Made by a program: the position numbers and the translations under genes
Shown: positions 1 through 11,064 of the stretch, piece after piece
Numbering within the stretch: position 1 is the first letter of the stretch
Layout: each line of letters opens with the position of its first letter
Source: Tragulus kanchil
Taxonomy: Eukaryota; Chordata; Mammalia; Artiodactyla; Tragulidae
Assembly: GCA_022376925.1 (NCBI GenBank)
Contig: JAIOJX010000004.1
Coordinates: forward strand, 2,170,001 to 2,234,000
Length of the DNA stretch: 64,000 nucleotides
Reading direction: 5' to 3'
The notes under the pieces: generated by a model
What the model saw: the letters and a program-made list of their open reading frames with translations, nothing else
Told to the model about the DNA's origin: nothing
The model's database searches: none

Positions 1-64
1 GGAGTGGTGCTGATAAGCTAACAACAAAACAGCCCCCAATTACTGAGAGATTATCAAAAGTCAG

Positions 65-235
65 ACACTGTGCTAAATCCATGAGATGAATTGCTTTATT
101 TAATCTTCACGAAAGGTCTGTGTTAGATACTATCATTATGTTCATTTTAGAGACAGGAAAACTGAGACTCAAAGAAAGTAAGAGACTTGCCAAATCCACC
201 CACTATTAAATCTCTCTAGGGTGTGTCTCATACTT
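65..235 (+). repeat. MIR SINE fragment
   Basis: Matches the 3' half of the mammalian MIR consensus: 'gtgctaaatcc', a run resembling 'tttaatcttcacg', then 'gacaggaaaactgagactc' and 'gacttgccaaatcc'. Old and diverged. Assignment is by pattern recall; boundaries are approximate. Confidence 0.75.
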
Positions 236-358
236 TGTTCCATTTCTCTAGGGTAAAGAAGGGAAATAGAAGAGGATGTTTAAACAGCTGGCCTCAGACC
301 CACAATGCCTATCATCCTCTTCAGGGAAAGGTCCTAACAAGTAGAGAGAACTGGAGAG

Positions 359-612
359 GGCTTCCCTGGTAGTCCAGTGGGTGGAGTCTGCCTTGCAATG
401 CAGGGGGCGCCGGTTCAATCCATGGCTCAGAAGAGTCCCATGTACAGCAGAGCAGCTGGTCCAGTGTGTCCGATTAAGACCCAGCACTTTGGAGTGCATG
501 TGCCCAGAGCCAGTGCTCTGTAGCAAGACAGACCACTGCAATGGGAGGCCCACACAGGCCAAAGAATAAAGATGGAGGAAAACAAATAAACAAAAAATCA
601 ATAAAAGAGGCC
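359..612 (+). mobile_element. tRNA-derived CHR-like SINE, GC-bodied family
   Basis: Starts with the artiodactyl SINE head 'gggcttccctggtagtcca' and carries a B-box-like 'ggttcaatcc' at about 411-420. The body contains 'cccagagccagtgctctg' and 'gggaggcccacacaggcc', followed by the A-rich tail 'aataaagatgg'. The same body recurs at 3518, 10505, 24794, 47578, 53642, 57314 and 61822. The head is shared with CHR/Bov-tA SINEs, but the body differs from the standard cattle forms I know, so this may be a lineage-enriched subfamily. Confidence 0.85.
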
Positions 613-1034
613 ACGATTTTTTAAAAAAGAAGAAAAAAACTGGAGAGATGGCATGAAAAGCCTCAACAGAAATAAATATCAGACTGACTATGAAAAAGCG
701 AATCCAGGATGCTAACCAACTGAACAGCAAAAATATGGTGAAACAATAAGATAATTGAGTGATAGTGTCATAAGAACTTTAAGATTGTTTTCTTCAATGT
801 TGGTTTGTTTCTTTTGAGCTACAGAATTCTTTACATGAAGTCTTGGACTGAACAACAGGATGTCAAACAGACAAGATGTCAAGCAGGGGTATTCCAGCTG
901 CAGCTGGGGGGTCAGAGACCAGGATCAGAGCTCCCTAAGGTAACTCCACAGGCTGAGTTTGAAAGCCCCTCATTTTGTAGGTGAGCAAGGGGAAACCGAA
1001 AGAGTGTGATATGCCAGAGTCAGAGATATGATTA
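613..1034. other. No recognised feature
   Basis: Ordinary AT-rich intergenic DNA after the SINE tail. I see no ORF with coding character and no repeat I can name. Confidence 0.5.
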
Positions 1035-1224
1035 ATGTGCCTTGTTTTATTTACTGTGCTTAATTAACTGTGTGCCAGGTTGTTTTTAACTATTTTTCAT
1101 ATAGACTTAATCCCTACCACAACACTGTGTAAGGAAGGCATAATTATATCATAAAATCTGCAAGTAAGGAAACTGAAAGACAGAAAAGTTAATAAACTAA
1201 TTGCTGAAGGCAAATCAAAGAACC
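1035..1224 (+). repeat. MIR SINE fragment interrupted by a palindromic insertion
   Basis: Pattern 'tgtgccaggttg', 'cttaatccctaccacaac', 'tgtgtaaggaaggcataat', 'aaggaaactgaaagac' follows the MIR 3' consensus. The element appears to resume after 1402, so the palindrome at 1230-1397 probably landed inside it. Confidence 0.65.
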
Positions 1225-1402
1225 AAGATTGTTGTGGGTTATGCTCAGTGAAGCACCCAACTCAGCTCGTGGTGGATGAAAAAGAGGTTTATTAGGCTGG
1301 CTTTACTTGGACCCACTGGTATAAATCCAGCCTAATAAACCTCTTTTTCATCCACCACGAGCAGAGTTGGGTGCTTCACTGAGAGAGCCTCACAACAAAG
1401 AT
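1225..1402. mobile_element. 168-bp palindromic (fold-back) insertion with 5-bp target duplication
   Basis: The element spans 1230-1397. Its left arm (from 'tgttgtgggttatgctcag' through 'gaggtttattaggctgg') is the near-perfect reverse complement of the right arm ('ccagcctaataaacctc' to 'cctcacaaca'). Arms are about 70 bp around a loop of about 27 bp. It starts TG, ends CA, and is flanked by aagat at 1225-1229 and 1398-1402. Such a layout fits a hairpin MITE or an inverted LTR-derived fragment. No coding capacity is present. Family unknown. A fold-back sequencing artefact is the main alternative, but the flanking 5-bp repeat argues for a real insertion. Confidence 0.7.
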
Positions 1403-2892
1403 CAAATCCAGACAAGACCTAACCTCAAAACCCAGGTGATTAACTGTGAGGATGCCTGACTAAGAGGAGGAAGACTAGGTCAGATCTAGACCCGGGTCCC
1501 TGCTCTATAGACCAGCAGGCCTTCGTGTCCTCACAGCGCCCACGCAATGTCTGCTCCATTGGGGTACAAGGACAACAGGATTTAGGAGGAGGGTCTGAAA
1601 AGTGTATACATTTTAGAAACCTGGAGAAGCAAAATGTTTTCTAGCTAAATGCCATGCACTAAAGTGCCAAGGGCATTATTTGGAGATTTGTTGGCTTTGA
1701 TTTTTAAGTCTGGGGTAGCTTTAGTCTGGGAGCCTCTTCTGCTGGAAGTACCAAGGTGCCTCGGCTGGAAGTTCAAGCAGAGGAAGCAGAACATGATTGT
1801 TTCAGATTCACTTTAGGAACGTCTAATGCCTTCCACATTGTTGAGCTCAGTCATCTCTCAGACAGTAGAAGTCATCTCTCAGTGGCTAGAGATTCTCCTG
1901 GCCTCCGCTTCCAAAAAAACACAGTGGTGCTCCAGGAAGACATAGAGTCCTAAAAAGGATTAGGAATGATTTGGGGGGGGTAATGCTCATCTGTCTTCTA
2001 AGTGAGACCACTGGGCCTCACCTTGGTCTCACTCTGATAAGAAGAAAGGAGCTTGCAGCAGGGTGACCAGTGACCCCAGTCTGCCTGGGCCTGTCTTAGT
2101 TTTAGCACTGAATGTGTTCTGGGAAAGCCCTGGGTCCCAGTGAAACTGGCAGAGTTGGTCATTCTATGTCAAGTCTCAGATGACTTGACAATTTCTTAGA
2201 GTGAAAACTCGCAGAGACCGCAATTTGACATACAAAAACAACAACAAAAAAACAAAAACCTACCACACACTGCTGTAACAGGTAGAAGGCAGGAAACTGC
2301 TTGTTTTTTTCCAGTAATGTTAACCATGACAAAAATAAGACTGAGTGACCAAGTTTATGACCACCGCTGGCCCTAGAGGAACCAGCTGCCTGAGCTTTCT
2401 TCCTGAACGAGGGAATCTTGGGAAAAAAGGAAGGAAGGGCTTAGTCACACCCTGGGAGTGGAAACCAAAAAAAGCCTTCTCTCCTCCTCCTAGAGTGAGC
2501 TCAAAGCCTCTTTCTTCAGGAAAAGTAGATGCTTCCCAGGCTTCATTCCCCTTTCACAAAGTCCGAATAAAAAATACTAAGTGAGAAAGGGAGGAGAAGA
2601 AGCCAGAAAGTACAACCATCTCCCCATCTTGAGAAGAGTAGCTCCCCAACCCAGCACATCCCTAAGCCTTCACTGGACCCACTACCTCAGGCATTCCACA
2701 TGCCAGGGCTCCCCCTCCCTCCCCTCTAGGAAACTCACCTGAGCCCCAGGACAGACTTGGCTCCCTGGGGATGCAGAAGCAGCCACCCATGTGTGCACCA
2801 TCCTCCCTGGGCCGAGGCCCCTGGGAACACCAGCCAGAGGAGCACTGGGAGGAGACAGCCTCCCAGCCGTGTCAGTCCTCCCGCCTCCTCCC
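1403..2892. other. Intergenic sequence without a supported gene
   Basis: Short ORFs at 1756 and 2345 lack splice-consistent boundaries, composition or family resemblance that would support coding. Contains an A-rich stretch near 2236-2262. No repeat family recognised. Confidence 0.5.
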
Positions 2893-3960
2893 TAGCACAT
2901 GAGGGACCAAGTCCAGCTCAAAGCACAATGCAGCCTTTCATATCCTGCCTGCCTGAGGCAAGCAGGCCCCGGAGGATGGGAGGGGCAGCCCAGCCCCCAG
3001 GACCCATAGTCCTTGCACTGTCAGGCCTCTGACTGGGGAGTAGCTCCTCCCTGCCTCTCTGCAGATTGCTTCATGCCTATCAGGCTGTGGCACATTCCAT
3101 GCATTCTAGGATTGAGATACACAGTTTGGTTTTTGTGGGGGTGGATGGGGTGGGTGGGAGTGCAGAAGAAGGCAGCAGAGAGCATCCCAGGAATCAAGGC
3201 TGCTGCTGTTCTTGCTCTCTCCCTGAATGCTTGGCCCACACTGATTCACCTACCACTGGGAAAGTGCTCCCCACACAGCCTCTCTCTGTAAACACCTCCC
3301 CAAGCTATCTGGGTGAAGCTGGAGCTGCAGGCATCTCACCTCATCCCCAGCAGCATCAGTGAGCCAGCCCCCAGCGCTGGCTGCTAAAGTCTTGGTCAGA
3401 AGAGTCCGGGAAATCACCTGATGTAGCCCAGCATATTATAGATGAAATGATGGTGAACCAAGTATGTTAAGGCTACAAAGATGCACAGAAAAAAGATGGA
3501 TCACCCTAGACTCTTTTTCTTTTTAATTTTGGCCACCTTTATTGGTTATTTGTTTATTTATTTTCATCCATCTTTATTCTTTGACCTGTGTGGGCAGAGC
3601 GCTGGCTCACAATTGGACACACCAGTCCAGCTGCTCCGCGGCACATGGGATCTTCCCAGACCAGGGATCGAACTGTTGCCCCTTGCACTGCAAGGCAGAT
3701 TCTTTACCCACTGGACCACCAGGGAAGCCCTAGACAGACTCTTTTCCATCTTAGAAAAGGTGCAGAGTGGTAGGTTGCAGTTGATACAGTGTGGCTGAAT
3801 TTCAGAAAGCCTCCCTGGTATCTCCTAAAGGAGATGGAGAAACTATGGCCATATGCCAACAACGTTAGACAGAGGCATGACTGATCTACCAGCCAAGCTC
3901 AAGGATCATTAGTCCTTATTATTTCCTTAATGCCTAGAGCAAAAGTCACTGGTAAATGAT
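2893..3960 (+). repeat. Diverged dispersed repeat, copy 1 (partner at 55063-55860)
   Basis: Shares many blocks with 55063-55860 in the same order and orientation: 'gcagcctttcatatcct', 'ctcctccctgcctctctgca', 'gattgcttcatgccta', 'gcccacactgattcacct', 'gtcttggtcagaaga', then past the SINE 'gaaagcctccc' and 'cttaatgc'. The copies differ at many positions and this copy carries an extra SINE (3518-3735). This is therefore an old duplication or an unassigned repeat family, unlike the near-identical ~1.1 kb tandem copies elsewhere. Confidence 0.75.
3518..3735 (-). mobile_element. CHR-like GC-bodied SINE, minus strand
   Basis: Reverse complement of the family head ends the element ('accagggaagccc'), with B-box complement 'gggatcgaac' and tail complement 'catctttattctttg'. 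It is flanked by the target duplication agactctttt at 3508-3517 and 3736-3745, giving firm boundaries. It sits inside the diverged repeat and is absent from the partner copy at 55 kb, so it post-dates that duplication. Confidence 0.9.
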
Positions 3961-5384
3961 CCAAAGAGTGAGATGTGGCCAAGGGAAGGCCAGGGTCCTG
4001 ATTGCCTGCCATGCAGGCTTCTTGGAGGTTGAACTTGCAACCAGCCTGACGAGCACTCTCAGGAGGGAGGTGGGTGGCCTGGTCTGGTTTGTATTAGAGG
4101 AGGAGCCTGTTGTTGCAGAAGGGGAACCCCTTCCAAGGCCCACGAGTAGGCTCTTGTCAAACACTTGGAAATTAATTGTTCGAGGAGCTGACCAAACAAG
4201 AGACTTTACAGAAAGGGGCATCTGGGCAGAGAGCAGTAGGGTAAGGGAACCCAGGAGAACTGCTCTGCCCTGTGGCTCAAAGTCTTGGGTTTTATGGAGA
4301 AGGAATTAGTTCCCGGGTTGTCTTTGGCCAGTATTCAGACTCTGGGTCCTTTGTGGTGGTGCTCACATTGCCCAGCCAAGATGTATGCCAGTGGCATGGA
4401 TTTTGGGAGGTTGATCTTGTGGAACCTCATTTTGACCTTTCCTGAACTCTTCCATTTGGTGGTGGTTTGTTAGTTCTGTGTTCCTCACCAAGACCTCCTG
4501 TCATAAAACAACTCACACAAATTGTTACTATTGTACCTGGCCAGAGTGGGTGGTTTCAGTCAATGTGTTTCCCCTAACATTATCATCTTTATTTTGTGAG
4601 GCAACTAATGCATGTATACCTTGACCAAGGCCCCACCATTTATGAATGTCAGATTCAGGGCTTGAGTCAGGTCTAATTGATTCCATAGCCCAGGAGCTTT
4701 ACTTTTCTAATATTCAGGTTCTTTCCATGACTACAGTGAGGAAGGATTTGGTGATCTGAGCCTGACGATTCTGAAGCTAGCTGACCACTTAGAGAGGGTC
4801 CAAGAGAGGAGGGCTAGGGTGGAGCGAGGAATTCATGGTTTCTTTGATCGCAGAACTACCATGGAGGATGTTTTCTCTGCACAGATCTGTTTAAAGTATC
4901 TACTTCCCATAATATGTCTCATGTTTTTTCCCATCACCAAAGCATAGTATTTTAAGTATGAATTAGGATGTTTTCTTGGGCCTTAGATAAAAGAGCAAGG
5001 ATTTTTTTTTGTTTGTTTAGAAAGAAAGAAGCTGCTCAGAACTTTGGGAAGTACATGAGAATCAGTGAAGAGAAACCATGGTGTAATTTGCGAATGATGT
5101 TGAATGCTGAGACTTAGCATTTCTCCTTGATTTGGCTGCATACCATTTATATACAGGTACCAGCAGAGGTCAGAAATTGTAAATGATCAAGACCAAGCAA
5201 TGAAAGGATTCCCTAGGCCAACTGTCAGTTAGAACACTCACAGGCAGTTGGTTGAGACACACATTTTGGCATGTCTGGAATAAATGGTCCATCTTGGAAA
5301 AAGTCATTGCTTCTCTTGAGATGCAAGAAAGCAATACCTTTCTGCTTATGGATAGCTCAGATGAATTAGCAAGAATAAAGAGAT
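3961..5384. other. Intergenic, with a MIR-like stretch
   Basis: Unannotated sequence. A weak MIR-like 3' segment is visible around 4595-4710 ('gaggcaactaatgcatg', 'gattcagggcttgagtcagg'). No gene-like ORF; those at 3956 and 4285 are short and unsupported. Confidence 0.45.
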
Positions 5385-5645
5385 TTCCAGACAGAGCAGC
5401 AGGTACAAAGGCCCTGAAGCTGGAACTTGCCTAGAAAACTAAAGGAAAAGCGTGTATGGCTGGTGTTTAGTGAGGGAGGGCAGGATGTAGAGATGAGGTC
5501 ACTGAAGGTCAATTGTGTAGGACTTTGAAGGCCATCTAAAGACTTCAGCTTTTACACTGAAGGAGATGGGAGCCAAGGAAGGACACTAAATAGCGGTGTC
5601 ACATGACTGACTTCAGTTATGAAGGGTCTGTCTGGCTGCTCCAGA
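5385..5645 (+). repeat. Ancient mammalian interspersed repeat (unnamed here)
   Basis: Blocks 'agacagagcagcaggtacaa', 'aggccctgaag', 'gtaggactttgaaggccat', 'ggagatgggagccaagg' and 'gtgtcacatgactgacttc' follow a consensus also seen at about 7870-7955 with 9590-9660. I recognise the consensus as a common old mammalian repeat but will not commit to a family name. Confidence 0.5.
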
Positions 5646-5795
5646 CAAACCCTTAGGTATATAGGTAAATTCCAGGCATGAAGTAATTATAACATTCTGA
5701 AGAGAGATGATGATGGTTTGAACCAGGGAAATAGCAGTAGATATTTTTGAATGAAGAGTATATTAATCAAAGTTCTCTAAAAGAAACAAATCCAC

Positions 5796-5835
5796 TTGGA
5801 GATACACACACACACTCAGAGAGACACATATATAT
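5796..5835 (+). repeat. Short CA/GA-rich microsatellite
   Basis: A 'cacacacacactc' run followed by 'agagagacacatatatat', lying just before the BovB fragment. Confidence 0.6.
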
Positions 5836-6600
5836 CAATAACCTCAGGTATGCAGATGACACCACCATTGTGGCAGAAAGCAAAGAGGTACTGAAGAGCC
5901 TCTTGATGAAGGTGAAAGAGAATGAAAAAGTTGACCTAAAACTCAACATTCAAAAAACTAAGATCATGGCATTCAGTCCCATCACTTGATGACAAATGGG
6001 CAACCAATGGAAACAGTGACAGACTTTATTTTCTTGGGCTCAAAAATCACTGCGGATGGTAGCTGCAGCCATGAACTTAAAAGACACTTGCTCGTTGGAA
6101 GAAAAGCTATGATGAGCCTAGACAGCATATTAAAAAAACAGAGACATCACTTTGCCAACAAAAGTCTAGATAGTCAAAACTATGGTTTACCCAGTAGTCA
6201 TGTATGGATGTGAGAGTTGAACCATAAAGAAAGCTGAGCGTGGAAGAATTGATGCCTTTGTACTGTAGCACTGGAGAAGACTCTTGAGAGTCCCTTGGAC
6301 TACAAGGAGATCAAACTAGTCAATCCTAAAAGAAATCAACCCTGAATATTCATTGGAAGGACTGACGCTGAAACTGAAACTCCAATACTTTGGCCACCTG
6401 ATGTGAAGGAGTCAATTCATTGGAAAAGACCCTGAAAAATAGAAGGCAGAAGGTGAAAAATAGAAGGCAGAAGGGGACGACAGAGGACAAGATGGTTAGA
6501 TGACATCACTAACTCAATGGGCATGAGTTTGAGCAAACTCCAGGAGATGGTGAAGGAGATGCCTCCAGCTCACATCCAGCCTGAGATCAGTCAGTTTGTC
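5836..6600 (+). mobile_element. BovB (RTE-clade LINE) 3' fragment with decayed reverse transcriptase
   Basis: Translation from about 5840 reads LRYADDTTIVAES, the RTE reverse-transcriptase core with the YADD metal-binding motif. It continues KVDLKLNIQKTKIMAFSPIT and, after a stop and frame change, VTDFIFLGSKITADGSC. The end ('tgggcatgagtttgagcaaa', 'ggagatggtgaaggag') matches the BovB 3' end. Only the 3' part is present; stops and frameshifts make it non-functional. BovB entered ruminants by horizontal transfer (established knowledge) and is the strongest marker that this genome is ruminant. Confidence 0.93.
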
Positions 6601-6705
6601 ACTTCAGATGAAAAATTGAAGTTTTCTTTTATAAAATTTATAATATAGTAGGGATAAAAGATATGCACTTGGATACTAAAATTCACTGGAAGAACTGAAA
6701 GACCA

Positions 6706-7385
6706 TGTTATGGGTAGAATTGTCGTCCCCAAAAGTGATACATTGAAGCCTTAATCCCCAGTACATGAGAATGTGACTTTACCTGGAAATATGATTGTTG
6801 TAGATGTAATTATTTAGGTTCAGATGCATTCATACTGGGGTTTCCCAGGTAGCACTAGTGGTAAATTACCTGCCTGCCAATGTAGCAGATGGAAGAGATT
6901 CAAGTTCGATCCCTGGGTCAGGAATATACCCTGGAGAAGGGCATGGCAACCCACTCCAATATTCCTGCCTAGAGAATCTCATGGCAGAGGAGCCTGGTGG
7001 GCTATATATAGTCCATGGGGTCACAAAGAGTCAGCAGAAGTGACCTAGCCATGCACACATGAGTTCATATTGGAGTAGGGTAGACCCCAATCCAGTCTGA
7101 CTGGTTTCCTTATTTAAAAAAACACAGACAAACAAAAAATGCCCTGTGAAGCGATAGAGACACAGAAGGTAACAACAAATGGAGAAATGAGGATTCTGCA
7201 GTTGCCAGCCGAGGGACACTGAGGATTGCTAGGAATCACCAGAAGCCAAGAAGAGGCAAGGGAGGGTTCTCCCTGCAGGTCTCGGAGGGAGCCTAGCCAT
7301 GCAGATGCTTGGATTTGGGGCCTCAGGCCTCCAGAATTATGAGATCAGAAGTTCCAAGCCATTCATGTTGTGGTATTTTGTGAGG
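6706..7385 (+). mobile_element. MLT1-type (MaLR) LTR interrupted by a SINE
   Basis: Starts 'tgttatgggtagaattgtc', then 'ccttaatccccagtacatga', 'gaatgtgactttacctgg'. After a SINE it continues 'ggagtagggtagacccc', 'accagaagccaagaagagg', 'ctccagaattatgag' and ends 'gtggtattttgtgagggca'. This order matches MLT1 LTRs. The later part is repeated by the tandem duplication beginning at 6891. Confidence 0.85.
6838..7055 (+). mobile_element. Bov-tA/CHR-like SINE inside the MLT1 LTR
   Basis: Head 'gggtttcccaggtagcac', B-box-like 'gttcgatccctgg', then 'gaagggcatggcaaccca' and 'agtccatggggtcacaaaga', the classic Bov-tA arrangement of tRNA part plus Bov-A part. A diverged target duplication is visible: 'ttcatactgg' before and 'ttcatattgg' after. 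Confidence 0.88.
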
Positions 7386-9064
7386 GCAGACCAAGGACAC
7401 AAAAGCAGACCACATGAAAGATAAGAAAAACATGTCATTTATTCAATAACATTTTTCAGTGAACAAAAAACTATCGAGCATCCACTAAGCTACATATTGA
7501 TCTAAGCTGTGAGGATGCAGCAGTGAACAAAACAGACAAAAGTCTCTCTCTTGTGTAGTGTGCATTCTAGTGGGGGGAAGAAAAACAAGAAACAGAATGA
7601 TAATTTCTGTAGTGTGTTGAACATTGGAAGGTGTAACAGAAGAAAGAAATGGAACCACCAGAGTAGAGGAGCTACAGTTTTCAAAAGTGTGGAGAAAGAC
7701 TGATCTCTGTTCACCTGAAACTATCACAACATTGTTTATTAATTGACTATACTCCGATACAAAATAAAATGTTAAGAAAATATATCTAGTAAAAAAAAAG
7801 TGGTCACTGAGCAGGTGACAACTGATTGACTTGGCGGGTGGAAGGAATCATGGGCATCCAGGAGAAGAGCCTGCCAGGAAAAGGGAAGCACTAGTGCAAA
7901 GGCCCTGAAGGCAGGACTGTGCCTGGCATGCTTGGAGGAAGAGTCAGGAGAATGGGAAGCTACGAGGGGCAGATATGCCAATGGGTTTCCCGGGCAGGAA
8001 TTGGAAGAGATTCAAGTTCGATCCCTGGGTCAGGAATATACCCTGAGAAGGGCATGGCAACCCACTCCAATATTCCTGCCTAGAGAATCTCATGGCAGAG
8101 GAGCCTGGTGGGCTATATATAGTCCATGGGGTCACAAAGAGTCAGCAGAAGTGACCTAGCCATGCACACATGAGTTCATATTGGAGTAGGGTAGACCCCA
8201 ATCCAGTCTGACTGGTTTCCTTATTTAAAAAAACACAGACAAACAAAAAATGCCCTGTGAAGCGATAGAGACACAGAAGGTAACAACAAATGGAGAAATG
8301 AGGATTCTGCAGTTGCCAGCCGAGGGACACTGAGGATTGCTAGGAATCACCAGAAGCCAAGAAGAGGCAAGGGAGGGTTCTCCCTGCAGGTCTCGGAGGG
8401 AGCCTAGCCATGCAGATGCTTGGATTTGGGGCCTCAGGCCTCCAGAATTATGAGATCAGAAGTTCCAAGCCATTCATGTTGTGGTATTTTGTGAGGGCAG
8501 ACCAAGGACACAAAAGCAGACCACATGAAAGATAAGAAAAACATGTCATTTATTCAATAACATTTTTCAGTGAACAAAAAACTATCGAGCATCCACTAAG
8601 CTACATATTGATCTAAGCTGTGAGGATGCAGCAGTGAACAAAACAGACAAAAGTCTCTCTCTTGTGTAGTGTGCATTCTAGTGGGGGGAAGAAAAACAAG
8701 AAACAGAATGATAATTTCTGTAGTGTGTTGAACATTGGAAGGTGTAACAGAAGAAAGAAATGGAACCACCAGAGTAGAGGAGCTACAGTTTTCAAAAGTG
8801 TGGAGAAAGACTGATCTCTGTTCACCTGAAACTATCACAACATTGTTTATTAATTGACTATACTCCGATACAAAATAAAATGTTAAGAAAATATATCTAG
8901 TAAAAAAAAAGTGGTCACTGAGCAGGTGACAACTGATTGACTTGGCGGGTGGAAGGAATCATGGGCATCCAGGAGAAGAGCCTGCCAGGAAAAGGGAAGC
9001 ACTAGTGCAAAGGCCCTGAAGGCAGGACTGTGCCTGGCATGCTTGAGGAAGAGTCAGGGAGAAT
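6891..9064 (+). repeat. ~1.1 kb tandem direct duplication A
   Basis: 6891-7955 is repeated at 8003-9064, nearly identical apart from small indels (for example 'ccctggagaagg' versus 'ccctgagaagg'). The 47-bp spacer holds 'gggtttcccgggcaggaatt', which looks like the true left flank ('gggtttcccaggtagcac' ... before 6891) with a deletion. The duplicated content is SINE, MLT1 and older repeat, so it does not follow any element boundary. Probably an unmerged assembly overlap. Confidence 0.9.
7450..7770 (+). repeat. L2-like ancient repeat (repeated at 8561-8881)
   Basis: 'gatgcagcagtgaacaaaac', 'agacaaaagtctctc' and 'gcattctagtggggg' follow a well-known ancient mammalian repeat 3' consensus that I associate with L2. 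Diverged. Confidence 0.5.
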
Positions 9065-9744
9065 GAACTCGAGCAGAATGAGAATGGGCAGGAAGCAGAG
9101 GGTACCCACAAAGGAGTCATTAAATACCATATACTATAGTGTGGGCAGAGTTAAAACCAGCAAGCATGGTGAGGCACCACAGAGCTAGGAAGACTGAGAA
9201 GCCATCAGCATCCTGAAGGGAAACCTGAAAGGACAAGAGGAAAGGACAAAAGGACAAGGCAAAGGGTTGTTGGAACCTAGCAAGAGCCGGCTGCAGACCA
9301 GGGTTGATGACAGGACCTGTGTTATTAATAGTGGGACCCAGTTGTGGCCCAACCAAGGCCATGCGTGCACAGGGCACAGAGAAATAATGCTCCGTCCTCT
9401 CACCTCCCAACTTCCATTGACCGAACACAACTGGAAGCCAAGGTGTGAGAGAGCTGAGTTGAGGATGCCAATGGAGGCCAGCTTCCCTGAGGGCACAGAG
9501 CAGGGCAGAAGATAACTGAAGATTACTCAGTACAAGGGGAGAGGTAACAGCGTCCTGAGGATGCAGGATTTACTGGACCACTTAAAAGGAGGTTGGCTTT
9601 CACTCTGAGTGAAATGGCAACTACTGCAGTGTTTCAAACAGAAGAGTGACTGTCACAGATCACTGTGATAATCTGAGCAAGAGGAGAGGGTGACTTGCCA
9701 GGGAAGTAGCAGAGAGGTGCAGCAATGTGGCAAGATTCTAGCAG
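9065..9744. other. Intergenic, ancient repeat remnants
   Basis: No supported gene. 9590-9660 ('tcactctgagtgaaatgg', 'cagaagagtgactgtcac') continues the ancient repeat consensus also seen at 5385-5645. Confidence 0.45.
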
Positions 9745-10101
9745 GGTTTTTTTGTTTTATTTATGTATTTGTTTATTTGTGGCTGTTTTAGGCTTTCACT
9801 CCTGCTGCAGGCTCTTCTCTAGTTGCAGGAAGTAGGAGCTACTCTCTAGTTGAGGTGAGCAGGCTTCTGCTTGTGGTGACATCTCATTGTGGAACTCAGG
9901 GTCTAGGGCTCATGGGGTTCAGTAGTTGCAGCACATGGGCTCAAGAGTTGTGGCTCCGAGGCTCTAGAGCACAGGCTCAATAGTTGTGGCTCATGGACTT
10001 TGTTGCTCCATAGCATGTGGGATCTTCCTGGATCTGGGATTGAACCCATGTCTCCTGCATTGGCAGGTGAACTCTTCACCACTGAGCTACCAGGGAAGCC
10101 C
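9745..10101 (-). mobile_element. CHR-2-like SINE, minus strand
   Basis: Reverse orientation of the CHR-2 body: repeated blocks 'cagtagttgcagcacatggg', 'caatagttgtggctcatgg', 'gcatgtgggatcttcctgg', B-box complement 'gggattgaaccc' and head complement 'ctaccagggaagccc'. T-rich 5' end is the reverse of its A tail. Confidence 0.9.
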
Positions 10102-10504
10102 AAGACTCTCATATTTTGAAGAGAGAGGTAGAACTGTCTGGGGATGAGATGCAGGCTGTGAGAAAAGGAGAAGCAAAAGATGACTCCCCATGTTTGGCTT
10201 GAGCACCAGCAGGAAGCACGGTAGCCATGACCCGAGACGGGGTGCTGCAGGGGGAGCCAGCTTGGCTGCATGGGTGAGTGGACAAGTTAAGGATGAGAAG
10301 TCTGTTTTGCATCGGCCTGAGGACCTTGAACAGGCAGAAGGATACGCAAGTCTGGAGTTCAAGGCAAAGGCCTCTACTGGAATCATCAGGATACAGAGAT
10401 ATACTGGAGACATGAAGAGAAAGATAGCATGCCCCAATTAGAAAAGCAAAGAAAGCTTAATGGAGGAGGTGGCATGTGACTGGGGCCTTGAAGGATGGAA
10501 TTTT

Positions 10505-10835
10505 TTTTTTTTTAAAGATTTATTTATTTATTTATTTTGGGCGGGGGTCGGGTTGGGGAGGGAGGGGAGTGAGCGGGCCACTTCTATTGGTCTTTCATTT
10601 CTCCACTTTCATCCGTCTTTGCTCTTTGTCTCCTGTGGGCCTCCCATCGCAGTGGTGTCTGTCCTCACAGAGCGCCGGCTCTGGGCGCATGCGCTCCAGA
10701 GCTCCAGCTCGGCGATTGGACACATCAGTCCAGCCGCTCCACAGCACGTGGGATCTTCGCAGGCCAGGGATTGAACCGGCACCCCTTGCACTGCAAGGCG
10801 GTGTCCTTACCCACTGGATCACCAGGTGAAGCCCA
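10505..10835 (-). mobile_element. CHR-like GC-bodied SINE, minus strand, full length
   Basis: Longest well-preserved member: T-rich tail complement, G-rich segment 10540-10575, body with 'gagcgccggctctgggcgca' and 'cagagctccagctcggcg', B-box complement 'gggattgaacc', head complement 'atcaccaggtgaagccc'. Flanked by the 14-bp target duplication aaggatggaatttt at 10491-10504 and 10836-10849. CpG content and the perfect target duplication suggest a fairly recent insertion. Confidence 0.92.
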
Positions 10836-11064
10836 AAGGATGGAATTTTGACAGGCAGATCTAGATGGGAAGAGAATCCCAGACTGAGGAAAAGCCATTA
10901 CCAAAAGTGCTAGGATTGGCACTGGTGACAAGTTTGGAAACAGCCATTCCATCTGAATGAGTTGGAAGACTGAGGGAGGGAGCCAAGTATAAGCCTCTTA
11001 GCTTCTGGTTCTTTCATCACATCTATTTATTCATTGAACATTACTGGCCACCTGCTCTAATGGT

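Noticed and set aside
1756..1953. Short ORFs at 1756, 2345, 2757, 3013 and 3956
   Set aside because: All under 120 codons with no recognisable product, overlapping each other on both strands and partly inside repeats.
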